Source of the DNA: Pseudogymnoascus destructans
Lineage: Eukaryota > Ascomycota > Leotiomycetes > Thelebolales > Thelebolaceae
Length of the DNA: 64,000 nt
Assembly (NCBI RefSeq): GCF_001641265.1
Contig: NW_020167538.1
Coordinates: 824,274 to 888,273 of the forward strand
Direction of reading: 5' to 3'
Position numbers and translations under genes: made by a program. The notes under the pieces are model-generated. The model had not been told where the DNA came from. It saw only the letters and a list, made by a program, of their open reading frames with translations, and ran no database searches. Of the stretch, positions 34,662 through 45,679 are shown in pieces. Within the stretch, counting starts at the first letter, position 1. Each line of letters starts with the position of its first letter.

Positions 34662-36506
34662 ACGTACATGCATAGCGAGCGGGCCACTAAACCACCACAT
34701 GCATTCTTTACCACGGTCGCAGTCTAAACCACAATGCCAAATCAATTGAAACTATATAGAATCCTCTTCTTCAGAGGTTACTACTACTACCTGACAGGTT
34801 CGTGCATTATGACCGGCCTCACCGCAAACGCTACAGTGCTGGGCGCGTACTTGAGCCCCCTCCGTACGACGACCACCACGACTTGTTTCCTCCTTCAACT
34901 GCTCATCCACATTCTTCTGAGTTATCAGATCCTCTGCTTCCTGCATACTAAGTGATCCTCCTGCCCGTAGACGTACTTTTTTAGCCCTCCGGCGTTTACT
35001 AAGTACCTCATTTGCCGTACGAAGGTCCTTTAGCTCAGCCCGCATCAACACAAACTCGTGTGCCATCTTCGACATACCTCTTGCCTGGGCGTCAATCACG
35101 TCGTACATATGGGTTGGGGAGCTATTTTGATGCCTAGCGATCTTATTCTTAATGGTGGTTGACTGTTGAGTAATCTCGGACGCTGTCTTAGGGGTCTTTG
35201 TAACCCAAGATTGAGCTGTCCCTGGGCGTGTGTTCAGTGGCTCAGGTGTCATTGGCTTTGGATCTAGCTGGGAAAGCACAGCTTCGGGGTTGAGAGGGAC
35301 AAGACCAGTCGCTCTAAAGCCTGCTCGTACATTGTTTTCAGTCATAGCTATGTTGAAGGCCTCTAAAAATGCGTCGAAAAAGTCGTCCTTCGTGATGTGA
35401 GTGATTTGCATCCGCATCATCTTCTCAATTTGCTTCCTATACGAAGCCTTGAGCGGGCTAAAACAACTGACATCAAGAGGCTGGAGGATATGAGACGAAT
35501 GGGGAGGCATACAGAGCGGTAGGATATTGTTAGTCTTGCAGTAGTCGTCGAATTCGGTAGAGTGGTGGCTTGTATGGCCGTCAAGGACTAAGAGGCGATA
35601 AACACCTTTCGTACGAGCCTTCGTGCACTGATCAAAGTGCTTGATCCAATCTAAACCAATCTCATTTGTAGTCCAGCCGTTGGTATTTGTATGGATCCTC
35701 CAATCGCTCGGGAATCGGCCGTTCTGATACCAAGATGTGAGGTGGAATTTTCCCTTCACAACCACGTATGGAGGTAGTGTCCAGCCAGTCGCGCATACTC
35801 CCTGGATCACTGTAACAAACTCTCGATTGCCTGGCTGCTTCGTACGAGGCTGAGAACTTCGTTCGGAGCTTGTAACAACCTTTGCGCTGGAGAGCATGCC
35901 CATTAGAAACCCAGTCTCATCAAAGTTATAGATATCCTCCTCTTGGATGCCATACTTAGCAATCATGTTCTGTACAAGCCGGAACCACGCGTTTACTACG
36001 TCCGGATCTTCGCATTGGGCCCTCTGATAATCGATTCGATGCCGAAAACGCGTGGTAAGCTCAGGGTTGCGCTTGACAAAGTTTTTTGCCCATCGTGGTC
36101 CAACATGCGACGCGTCACGGTCCGTACGGAGGCGATCGGCCATTTCTCGAACGTCTTCAAGCCGGGGCTGAAATCCTCGCGAATCTAGGTCAAGTATCCG
36201 ATCGACAAGCACCTTCTCTTCTAAATTGGTCAACTTCCTCGAGTTGGCAGAGATATCGCGTCGTGATTTCCGTCCAGCTTGTCGGCATTCGAGGGTTGTA
36301 CGGGCAACTTGGTAGACTTTAGCTGCAGCTCGAATCGAGAGATTAGGGTCTCTTTTTAATGCCTCGAGAGCAAGGACAATACGGCTTTCGTTTGAAGAAC
36401 ATTCCATCTTTGATGGTTGTGAAAATTGATGTTAGAGGTAAGAAGTTGTGAAAAGTGGGTGGAGTGGCCCGTTCACTATGCTGGCCCGCTCGCTATGCAT
36501 GTACGT
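34662..36506 (-). mobile_element. Pogo/Fot1-type DNA transposon, apparently intact
   Basis: 1,845 bp with terminal inverted repeats of about 25 bp (left end ACGTACATGCATAGCGAG from 34662; the same read in reverse ends at 36506). Flanked by TA on both sides (34660-34661 and 36507-36508), the normal target duplication of the family. Inserted in Gypsy element 1. The transposase frame inside is uninterrupted, so this could be a recent, active copy. Confidence 0.9.
34752..36407 (-). CDS. Pogo transposase with DD35D core and C-terminal CCHC zinc knuckle
   Basis: 551 residues, no interruption. Order of parts: psq-type helix-turn-helix (residues ~10-55, LSIRAAAKVYQVARTTLE), a CENP-B-type DNA-binding domain (~60-130, RWAKNFVKRNPELTTRF), then the DDE_1 catalytic domain with Asp163 (IYNFDETGF), Asp276 (LVLDGHTSHHS) and Asp312 (ILQPLDVSCF); 35 residues separate the last two. 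A short basic coiled coil (LRTANEVLSKRRRAKKVRL) and a CCHC knuckle (CSVCGEAGHNARTC) end the protein. The knuckle is an addition to the basic pogo plan. Catalytic residues are all present, so the enzyme is predicted functional. Confidence 0.93.
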   Translation of the reverse strand: MECSSNESRIVLALEALKRDPNLSIRAAAKVYQVARTTLECRQAGRKSRRDISANSRKLTNLEEKVLVDRILDLDSRGFQPRLEDVREMADRLRTDRDASHVGPRWAKNFVKRNPELTTRFRHRIDYQRAQCEDPDVVNAWFRLVQNMIAKYGIQEEDIYNFDETGFLMGMLSSAKVVTSSERSSQPRTKQPGNREFVTVIQGVCATGWTLPPYVVVKGKFHLTSWYQNGRFPSDWRIHTNTNGWTTNEIGLDWIKHFDQCTKARTKGVYRLLVLDGHTSHHSTEFDDYCKTNNILPLCMPPHSSHILQPLDVSCFSPLKASYRKQIEKMMRMQITHITKDDFFDAFLEAFNIAMTENNVRAGFRATGLVPLNPEAVLSQLDPKPMTPEPLNTRPGTAQSWVTKTPKTASEITQQSTTIKNKIARHQNSSPTHMYDVIDAQARGMSKMAHEFVLMRAELKDLRTANEVLSKRRRAKKVRLRAGGSLSMQEAEDLITQKNVDEQLKEETSRGGRRTEGAQVRAQHCSVCGEAGHNARTCQVVVVTSEEEDSI

Positions 36507-37870
36507 TAGTCATGTTAGAAAGGTATTACAAAAGCTGAAGGAGCATCAGTTACTCCTTAAACCAGAAAAATGTGAATTCTATAAGAATCAAGTTGAATTC
36601 TTAGGCTACATCATTAGAACGCATGGCATCAAAATGGACCAAGCAAAGGTCATAGCAGTGTTGGAATGGCCAACACCAACCACAGTTAAAGAAGTATAAG
36701 CCTTCTTAGGTTTCACCAACTTGTACTGAAGGTTTATTATAGTATATTCCAAAGTAGCTTAACCACATACAGAGCTTACAAGGAAAGACCTCAAGTTCGA
36801 ATGGACAGACAAGTCAGAACCTGCTTTCTAAGAACTTAAGATGAAGTTCACAGAAGCACCTATCTTAGCCACATTCGACGCTGCAAAGAAGATAGTCCTA
36901 GAGACAGACTCTTCTGATTTCGCGATTAGAGCATGTCTGAGTCAACTAGACAAAGACAGAAAGTTCAAGCCAGTCGCATATTACTCTAGAAAACTGTCAC
37001 CTATGGAGCTCAACTATGACATCTACGACAAGGAGCTAATAGCTACTGTCATTGCTTTTGAGCGGTGGTGAGTATATCTTAAGGGATCGACCTACCCTGT
37101 GTAGGTATGGACCGATTATAAGAATCTCATATACTTGACCACAACTAAGGTTTTAAAGCACAGACAAGTCTGATGGGCAGAAACACTCGCAGCCTACAAC
37201 TTCACGATTACATATTGCAAGGGCTCTGAGAATGCAAGAGAAGATGCTCTTAGCAGAAGGACCAACTACAGCAGCCCTAAAGAAGAAAAACCTAGAGCCA
37301 TATTAAAGAAAACAGACGTAGGAATGCAATACAGCAAGTTGCTAGCTACGATTGCCACTGTGTAGAACTTAGAGTTGAAAGAAAGACTTAAGAAAGCTTA
37401 TACAACAGACGAATGTGCAAAGCGAATCTTAAAAAAAACTGAAGGCGACTTCGCCATCGATGATAAGGATTGATCCGATTTAAAGGATTAGTGTATGTCC
37501 TAAGCAAAATGAGATGCCTGCTAGTGCAAGAACAACATTTGCTACTAGCACACAGCCATTAGGGAGTAACACACACCTTTGAACGAATCACCCGACACTA
37601 CTACTTCCTAGGTATGACAGGTGGAAATGGTAGTAGGAGAGTGCGACATTTGTGGAAAATCAAAATCAAACAGGCACTTCATATAGACAGCCGAAGTCAA
37701 CTCTAATACTCACAGGAGCATGGAAATCTATAGCTTTAGACTTCATTTTAAGCTATCACCCTCTCGGGACCCGTTAACAGGAGTAGTATTTAACACTATA
37801 CTAGTTATTACAGAAAGACTCATGAAATATGGAACGTTTGTGCCATATCTAGAAGCAAGCAATGCTTAAG

Positions 37871-38018
37871 CACTCATATACATGTAAGGATGCCTCCATA
37901 CCTAGATACTTGAAGAACCTGTCTCAGAACTGTTACGGTCACTACAAGCATGAAATCCGATTCGGTGTGGTTTCAAAGCAGTAGAGGAGCACATAGCGAG
38001 TTACACTATAGTGGGGGA
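37871..38018. other. Junction between Gypsy element 1 and LTR-A
   Basis: Unassigned 148 bp. Ends in a purine-rich run AGTGGGGGA just before LTR-A, which looks like a polypurine tract and resembles GGAGGGGGGTAG before LTR-C. Confidence 0.4.
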
Positions 38019-38254
38019 TGGTAAGGGTGTAGGGTTCAGGGTTGATGCTGACCTGTTGCGGTGGAAGGATCAGGGCTAGGGTTGGGATAACCGAGTCGGG
38101 CCCGTTTCGGGTACTCAGGGAAACAGACTCGACGGGGTTCCCCCTTCATCTTTCTTGTATCCTTCGTAGTAGACCTATAGGATAGCATCCGTTTAGCCTC
38201 CGACTCGCACTCTCATATGCTATTACTGTGAGCTGGGTGCCCTGTGTCCTTACA
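38019..38254. repeat. LTR-A of the chromodomain Gypsy family
   Basis: About 236 bp, ending GTGTCCTTACA. The last ~165 bp (from CCGAGTCGGG at 38091) match LTR-B and LTR-C closely, including TATAGGATAGCATCCGTTTAG; the first ~80 bp (U3) are diverged. The start at TGGTAAGG is inferred from its position next to a purine tract and from length. Confidence 0.7.
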
Positions 38255-38480
38255 GGGACAACAGAGCAGGAAAAACAGAGTCGTTGCTACCTACGACCCT
38301 AAACTAACTACCCTCTAAGCCAGGGCGTACTCACCACCGTAACCCTTGCGAGAGCCACCCTTCCCAAACATCTCACCGACATCGCAACAAGCGGCTACCA
38401 CCGAGAGAGACGAAGGGTCGAAGCTACCCCACACGAAGAGTCAGGCCCGAGTCCCCTCCGACACAGGTCCTCCCTCCACC

Positions 38481-39170
38481 CTACTCCCCATTCTCCCCCT
38501 CCCCATAACCCGCACCAATGGTGCCCTCCTCCTCACCCCTCTTCCTCCTCCCCCCAGTGCGGTCCGGGACCGTCGCAGCGACAGCGATGGCAGGAAGTCT
38601 GCCCAGGGCAGCCACCACTTCCCCCAAAAGAGCCGGCACGCTCCCCTGCTCCGTCCGAAGACGGTGCAGCGACGACCAGATTTGCTGAAGCGTGTCAGCA
38701 CCGAAACAACACAGAACAAGGGTATACTCACACCCATACCCGCCTCGATGGCGGCGCGCGTGGCGCGGAGCTCCTCGTAGGAGTCGCGCTCTGTGACGGA
38801 ACTGAACTTGGGAACACTTTGGGCAGCCACGAGGGCCACCCAATTTGCCTCCGAGGCAGCGGCCGTGACGTCTGCGGCGACGACAGGGATGGTGGTTTCC
38901 GCGGCGACGAGGGCGCGGTATTCCTCATCGAGGAACCAGGGCAGCTATTCACCCAAACGGTTAGCAACAGCCAACCAACCAACAGAACACCACAAGGAAA
39001 CTCACCGGGACACAGGTGGAGTGCTGCACAGTGCAGTACTCGCACTTTGAGCTCGAAGCAGACCAGACGCAATCATGCGCCGGGACGCCCCGAGCTTTGG
39101 CCCGAAGGCAGCGCAGACACAGGACCCGGAAAGTGACCGAGAGGGCTCTGGCAGGCGTGGGAATCGGCAT
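38481..39170 (-). CDS. Spliced antisense gene in Gypsy 3' region; Zn2Cys6-like six-cysteine protein (copy 1, intact)
   Basis: Modelled as complement(join(38481..38684,38732..38944,39006..39170)), 193 residues, opposite to the retroelement genes. Introns: 38945-39005 (GTGAGT, branch TTGCTAACC, acceptor GAATAG) and 38685-38731 (GTGAGT...TTCAG); both in phase 0. A further 5' UTR intron (39274-39324: GTAAGT, TACTAAC, TTTTAG) precedes the ATG. Exon 1 has cysteines at 18, 21, 34, 43, 46 and 53, i.e. CX2C-X12-C-X8-CX2C-X6-C, close to a fungal Zn2Cys6 cluster but with a longer first loop. Exon 2 is an Ala/Glu-rich helix (EEYRALVAAETTIPVVAADV). Exon 3 has an amphipathic helix (IWSSLHRLRTEQGSVPALLG) and a charged tail. 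The same start, frame and introns occur in a diverged second copy at 45.7-47.1 kb. Function unknown; DNA or RNA binding is inference. Confidence 0.75.
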
Positions 39171-39705
39171 CGTCAATTGTTTGGGATCTGTGTTCCCGTC
39201 AGCCAAGCCCACGTTATCACTTGCGCGCCGAGCGCGTTCCCGTCACCTACTCGTTCGGGTGGATTCTTCTATTCTAAAACAATCAGTTAGTATACAGCTA
39301 TATGAATGGGGGGGGGCCACTTACCAGTTTCGACGTGGATACTGTGGCGTTGTTATTGTAAAAGAAAAACAGGAAGAGGTGGGCGAAACGGAGTACTCAA
39401 ATGTTGGGCTTACAACAATAAATTCTGAATCGGGCTAGCGCGATCACTTCCCCTTTCACATTTATGAAAGTTTGACTCCAACGCTTAGCGGATACTTCCC
39501 AGTGCCCATTCGGATCACCAAGATGGAAAGTGAGATTGAACAAAGCCAACTCCAGTGTCGCATTCCACAAGGTGGTGTTACGGTACCCTTCAAGAACAGC
39601 CACCTCCGAACACAAAGCACTTTCCCAACACACTGTACAAACGGAGGGGTTCCCTATGCACGTACCGCCAAAATTTTCACCAACAAGGAACGCCCAGCTT
39701 ACGGA
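39171..39705 (-). promoter_or_regulatory. 5' UTR and putative promoter of the antisense gene
   Basis: On the minus strand, a 5' UTR intron (39274-39324) with canonical donor, branch point and acceptor, preceded by CAACAAC-type leader and a pyrimidine-rich stretch (39365-39385). The same arrangement is at 47.15-47.36 kb. Between here and LTR-B no other coding signal; the promoter must lie within ~380 bp of the LTR or in the LTR itself. Confidence 0.5.
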
Positions 39706-39955
39706 TGTAAGGATGCCAAAGCCCTCAGTGATGGAAAGCATCGGAGTTGGGCAGGTTACGGTCACGTGGGGAGCATTAGGGTAGGTTATCCGAGTCGGAC
39801 CCGTTTCGGGTACTTAAGGAAATTGACTCAACGGGGGTTCCTCTCTTCATCTTTTTTGTATCCTTCGTAGTAGACCTATAGGATAGCATCCGTTTAGCCT
39901 CCGACTCACACTCTCATATGCTATTACTGTGAGCTGGGTGCCCTGTGTCCTTACA
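39706..39955. repeat. LTR-B (5' LTR of the full-length chromodomain Gypsy element)
   Basis: 250 bp, from TGTAAGGATGCC to GTGTCCTTACA, so the ends are short inverted repeats (TGTAAGGA/TCCTTACA) in the TG...CA form typical of LTRs. It is both the right LTR of the deletion derivative 38019-39955 and the left LTR of the long element. No matching 5-bp duplication beside it. Confidence 0.85.
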
Positions 39956-40233
39956 TTATACAAAAAAGATCGCGCCTGCCGGGGACGGCCATACTTAAAT
40001 AATATCCCACACCGGAATGAATCAGGAGAACTACCGTTACACCATCGACTGCGACTCGGTGATGTTTCGGAGGAGAGACCTGACGACTTCAAATAGCCGT
40101 GATTCCAGAGATCTCACGGACAGCCAGTGGATCAGGGTTTGATTCTTCAGAACAAGCTGGTAAAGTCGCCGACGCGTTGGCGCCAAATAGGATACGAGAT
40201 CCTTAAGAACCCCCTCATAGCACAGAGGAAATT
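39956..40233. other. Gypsy leader between LTR-B and gag
   Basis: Untranslated leader. Starts TTATACAAAAAAGATCGCGCC; I could not identify a clear tRNA primer-binding site. Confidence 0.5.
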
Positions 40234-41552
40234 GTGGACAAGAGCGTTGATAGCTACGAGCTACCGGAAGTCAAGCTCTTTCGTATCAGTACCGATACAC
40301 ACCCGAGGCAATATGTCGAAAAAGCTGACATCAACATACCCCAAGACAACGACGGTCAACTGCCCAGAATGACTAGCAGACAAACCACCGCTGCAGCTAC
40401 GACCGCTGGGCCATCCGAAGACATCCCGAGTCGAATGGACAACCTCGAAGCACAGATACAGGAGGTCAAGGATCTACTAATTATCCTGTCAGCATCCCAG
40501 ACCAGAATCCCGTCCACACTGCCGGTGGACGCCCCCATACCCACAGTCGAAGTTACGGAGCAACGAATGTCTCGTACACGAAACACCCCCGAGACAGTTC
40601 AATTGCCGCCTCTTCGGAACACTCGTTCTCCCTCGATTCCAGGGTCATCACGAATGCACACCGAGGACCCTCCGAATCGCTATAAGAAATCAACCATCTC
40701 TGAGAAAATCCTTCCTCTCAGCGATGGGGTAGAACATACCTTCTTACAATGGAGCGCTTCGATTCGGGACCGACTCGTAGTCAATGAGGACCAACCGACG
40801 TCTCGAGAAGAGCGTTGATATGGGGAACTACGACCGGCCTGGCGAAGACCTACCTAGAGCCCCAATACCTGTCCGCTACGCATGGGTTCTGCAGTGCTGA
40901 GGAGATGATGGATCTACTAGGTTCATACTACCTCACAGGCAACGAGACAGAGCAGGCCAGGAACCTCTTCGACGACCTGCAAATGGGAGAGAAAGGGCAT
41001 GCTAGCGAAACCTTCCCAGAGTTCAAGGCTCGTTTCCAAAGTGCAGCTATCACAGGACAAGTCTCCGAGTCGGAATGGTTTCGGTACATGTGGAACAAGT
41101 TGACTCCTCAATTCTGCAGCCGCGTCGCGATCATCAAAAACCAATGGAAGGGAGAATACCAGACCATGGTACGAGAACTTACCGCCTTCGACCAGGAACG
41201 GCGCCGGAACAACGAATTGAATCCGCTACCCGCTCTCGCAAGGACGTCCACACGTACCACGGATACGGCAAAGGCGTCATCAGTGTCGAAGCCGACTCGA
41301 GCTACATCCGCTCTGTTCACCCGAACCGCGTTCCTCCCCAAGCCAGCCATACCGGAACGTCTGAGAACCGCAGTCCCTGTGCCCTCAGGAAACTGTTTCA
41401 AGTGTGGCAAGCCTGGCCATTTCCAGGACAAATGCCCCCTTAACACCACTATCAAGGAAATGGACCGTAATGACCCCGAGGCAGAAGAACAATGGGAAGA
41501 AGCTGTGGAACTTCAATCGGATGCATCCCTCGAGGAAAACGATGAGGCCTAG
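40234..41552 (+). pseudogene. Gypsy Gag, frameshifted
   Basis: Two frames. 40234-40818 holds a Gln/Thr-rich start with a coiled coil (RMDNLEAQIQEVKDLLIILSA) and the start of the retrotransposon gag domain (VEHTFLQWSASIRDRL). 40815-41552 continues with FCSAEEMMDLLGSYYLTGNETEQARN, EFKARFQSAAI, WNKLTPQF, and a CCHC nucleocapsid knuckle (CFKCGKPGHFQDKC). One base near 40812 must be lost or gained to join them. A polar acidic tail ends the protein at 41552. Confidence 0.85.
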
Positions 41553-41572
41553 GAGAAGGCTCCTTTCTAGGT

Positions 41573-44500
41573 CTACGCAAATGTGACCTGCGAGGACTAG
41601 ACTTACGAGAACTCCTGGGAGGCACCCAGTTCTTAGTTGACACGACCCTGAGTATGAATGGACTCGGGGTGCAAACGAAGTCCCCAGCAGACACAGGAGC
41701 AAATGGTTACCTCGTCATTAACAAGCCTTTCGCAATACGACTGTCGAAAGCACTTCAGAGCCCTATACGGAAACTACCCTACTCTGTACCCATACGTGGA
41801 TTTCAGCGCAAAATACAAGGCCACGTATCGGAGTATATTCGGTTACACTTAACAGTCGAAGGACGCCGAATATATAACTGCCCCTTTGTACTCCTGGACC
41901 TCGGAGCACAAGATGTGATAATTGGGAAGAAGCTTTTCAGCTGCTTCCGAATACTACTCGACTCTGCAAAGAGCCAGTTAGTATGGCCAAAGGAGTACCC
42001 GCCGACTCCTAGCTGGAGCAAGGAGATCACCTTGCCCTACCACTCACGCGAAACGTCCATTAAACATCCTGCATACCAGTCGGATGCGAATCGCCAGGAT
42101 TTCACAATCCACCGCGAAGACAGACGCCGCGCAGGCGGACGTTCAATGGAAATGAAAGTGATAACTTCTGACTATGAAGAGATCACCGATACGCCATCGA
42201 ACCCACCACGAAACCAGGAGGTTTCTCCCCCACCGCAGAAAACCCTAGTACATAGGTTTATGCCCATGCATATATGCGAATCAGTGCAAATGCTTTCCAC
42301 CACGAGATGATGTGAAACGACTCCGAGTTTTTTCAGACTAGCATCTACGAAATCGATCAGATCATTCATGAAAAGGAGTTGGTAGAGGATGAAGAAACGC
42401 TCCGCCTCATCCAGCAGAAGCTTCCGCATATGCACCGGAGGTACACCGATGTCTTTTCGAAGTTGGAATCGGATCGAATTCCCCCCCACCGCATATACGA
42501 CCACAAGATACAGCTCGAAGCCCCTTTACCAAATGCTTTCTCCCTGTTATATCAACAGGGCACCGAAGAGCTTAAGGCTACCAAGCAATACCTGCTGGAA
42601 AACCTGGAAAAGGGATTCATCATCAACAGCAACAGCCCCTTCGCATCCCCTATCCTATTCGTAAAGAAAGCGGATGGCAAATTAAGATTTTGCATCGATT
42701 ACCGGAAGTTAAATGGTCTCACCCGGAATGATCCCTACCCCATCCCGCGTATCGACGAACTACTAGGACGGGTGTCAAAAGCAAAAATCTTCACGAAGCT
42801 AGATATCAGACAAGCCTTCCATCGTATACGGATGCACCCTGACTCGGAAGAGTACACGACCTTTCGGACTCGCTATGGATCCTATAAGTGCAAAGTGCTG
42901 CCATTTGGACTGACGAACGGTCCCGCAACCTATCAGCGGTATATGAATGACATCCTGATGCAATACTTAGACGACTTCTGTACCGCATACCTAGATGACA
43001 TCCTAATCTATTCAGAGGACCCTACGGAACACATAGAGCATGTGCATAAGGTCCTACAGCGTCTCCGAGAAGCTGGACTCCAAGCCGATTTGAACAAATG
43101 TGAGTTCAACGTCACCAGGACAAAATACTTGGGTTATGTTCTCACTACCTCCGGTGTCGAAGCGGACCCTGACAAAATCGAACCCCTTCGTAACTGGATC
43201 CGACCAACCACTGTTACGGGTGTTAAGTCCTACCTGGGATTCTGTGGCTTCTATAGACAATTCATTCGTAATTTTGGCAAAATAGCAAAGCCCCTCACCA
43301 CCATCACTAGCCCCTCGGAGCCGTTCCGGTGGACAGACGAATGTGAGGATGCGTTCGAGGAATTGCGACGATAACTTTTAGCGGTACAGGCACTTCACCA
43401 CTTCAACCCCGAATTGCCTACGAAGCTGGAGACCGACTCCTCTGATGGAGTGGTAGCTGGTGTCCTGTCTCAAGAACACCCTGACAAGCGATGGTACCCT
43501 GTAAGCTTTTACAGTCATGTCCTATCCGGACATGAGATCAATTGGGAGATCCACGACAAGGAACTATTCGCAATAGTTAAGGCCTTTGGAAAATGGAGGC
43601 CCGAGTTGGCTTCGGTGCGCCACTGAGTCGACGTGTACACTGACCACCGTTCGCTGGAATATTTCATGTCTACCAAGGTTCTCACCGCGAAGCAGGTTCG
43701 ATGGATGGAGCTACTCTCCGACTTCAACTTTTGCATTACGTACACCGTGGGCAAAAATAACCAGAAGGCTGATATTCTGAGCAAGAGACCAAGACTTGGT
43801 AACGCAGCAGAAAGTCAAACTTGATAGTAGGGCGAGGGTATTGTTAGGTCCAAGCCGCCTACACCCCCGAATCAGCACCGAACTTGCTGAGAGCTACATA
43901 GCATCCATTAATTCGATGGACACCCCCAAGCCCCAGGTGCCCTTCAATTTAATAGAGGCTCTATGTGCGGACAATCGGAAGTCGTTCACTGAGACTCGCG
44001 CAAAACAACCCCTACCGGACGGATTCGCGATGAACGACCAGCTCCTCCTGTACAAAGGCCGCCTATGTGTGAATCGCCACACCGACCTATGTACAAAACT
44101 GATCCGGGAAGCGCATGATCAAGTGTCGTCAGCACATCCAAGTGGCAGGAAAACCTACCAATTGCTCGCCCCAAAGTATCATTGGGTCGGGATGGAAGCG
44201 GACTGTTTGCGGTATGTACGAAACTGCGTGACATGCCGGCTTTCTCACACCAATGTCACTAAGCAACAAGGATTTCTACACCCACTACCCGTACCCGAAT
44301 ACCCTATGTAACACCTCACCATGGACTTCAAGGAGTTCCCAAGGGACAAGCATGGATACGATAGCATCTTAGTGTTTATGGACCGACTCGGAAAGAGTTC
44401 AGTGACAATACCTTGCTACAAAACCACAACTGCCCGCCAGATGGCGCAATTGTTCATCGAATGGATATACCGATTCGGACACACTCCGGAGTCGATTGTA

Positions 44501-45506
44501 AGCGACCGCGGACCCCAATTCGTATCATCCTTTTGGCAAGAGTTCTGTCGAATTATCGGCGTTAAGGTTAAGCTGTCGACTGCCTATCATAAGCAGACCG
44601 ACGGGCAGATGGAAATCATGAACCGATACATCGATCAGAGACTGAGACCCTTCGTATCCCATTATCAGGATAACTGGAGCAAACTCATCCCCATAATGGA
44701 CCGCGTGCAAATGACACTCCCCCACGCATCCATTGGCATGACCCCCTACCGACTCAAGTACTGAACCGATCCGCGTACGAGTTGGGATTGGAACACTCTG
44801 AAAAGCACCAACCCCCCCCCGGGAGACCCTAAACCGAGAGGAAGCCAAGGCGGTGGCAGACCGAATGCATACCGCATGGGTCCACGCAAAGGAAAACATG
44901 GCAAAGGCACAAGAGGAAATGTCTAAGCACGCAAATCAACGCCGAAGGGCCATCGACTGGGACGTAGGAGATAGAGTGTACCTATCGACCAAAAATTTGA
45001 AAAACTCTCGTCCTAGCCGCAAGCTGGGCCAACAATGGATCGGACCATATACGGTGTCAGAACGGATTGGGCACGCATTTCGATTGGAACTACCTACCGG
45101 TTCGCAAATACACGATGTGTTCTCACCAGACGTACTCATGAAGGATCCGAACAATCCCCTACCTGGTCAGGATCCGCCTGAGCCTAGCAGCGAAGTGATA
45201 GATGGCATAGAGGAATGGGAAGTGGAAAAGATCCTCGCTGTAAGGCTCCACCGGAAGCAACTACAATACAGGGTTAGTTGGGTCGGATATGATCCGGACC
45301 TGGAGTGGTACCCAGCATCAAACTTCATGAACTCTCCCCAGAAACTCAGAGAGTTTCATACGGAATACCCAGATTTACCAGGTCCACCTCAAGAACTACT
45401 CGGAGGGGTTACGGCAGGGGAGACGGGAAAGGAACAAAACTACGATCACGGAGGGAAAGACGAAGCGGAAGAAACAGAGTCATTGCTGTCTGCGACTCTA
45501 AACTAA
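41573..45506 (+). pseudogene. Gypsy Pol with chromodomain, multiple nonsense codons
   Basis: Protease around 41690 (ADTGANGYL, then FVLLDLGAQDVIIG). Reverse transcriptase 42379-43374 (FTKLDIRQAFHRIRM, LPFGLTNGPATYQ, YLDDILIYS). RNase H from about 43400 (LETDSSDGVVAG, IHDKELFAIVKAF, DVYTDHRSLEYF). Integrase zinc region (HDQVSSAHPSGRKTYQLL, CVTC) and core (SDRGPQF, KLSTAYHKQTDGQME). Chromodomain in 45210-45360 (WEVEKILAVRLHRKQLQYRV, LEWYPASNF). In-frame stops interrupt at about 42308, 43372, 43624, 43822, 44309 and 44762, several consistent with TGG or CAA/CGA codons changed by single transitions; frame also changes between protease and RT and before 44853. Chromodomains of this class direct integration to heterochromatin. 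Confidence 0.88.
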
Positions 45507-45679
45507 AATACCCTCCGAGCCAGGGCGCACTCGCCACCGTAACCCTTGCGGGAGCCACCCTTCCCAAACGTCTCACCGGCGTCACAACAAGCGGCTACCA
45601 CCATGAGAGACGAAGGGTTGAAGTGACCCCACACGAAGGGCCAGGCCCGAGTCCCCTCCGACACAAGGTCTTCCCCCAC

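Larger units (their letters stand above)
34439..37870 (+). mobile_element. Ty3/Gypsy element 1, truncated and decayed, split by a pogo insertion
   Basis: Pol fragments of a Gypsy element: 34439-34659 holds reverse transcriptase (YNLIRIKEGDGCKTAFRTCYG, MPFGLTNA, VYLDDILVY) and 36507-37870 continues it (HVRKVLQKLKEHQLLLKPEKCEF, EFLGYI) with RNase H (LETDSSDFAIRACLSQ, YDKELIA), an integrase zinc-binding remnant and an integrase core start (SPSRDPLTGVVFNTILVITERL). Several TAG/TAA/TGA codons interrupt it. Reading passes from EHV at 34659 to HVRKVL at 36509 once the nested pogo element is removed. The 5' part is missing at copy 1 of the TG...CA repeat. It is a different family from the chromodomain element at 40-48 kb. 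Confidence 0.85.

Noticed and set aside
38030..38090. Telomere-like AGGGTT/CTAGGGTT words
   Set aside because: Only scattered words within the U3 part of LTR-A, no tandem TTAGGG array.
38441..39072. Several unspliced minus-strand frames in the Gypsy 3' region
   Set aside because: Individually they look like shadows; only the spliced combination reported as the antisense gene is conserved in the second copy.
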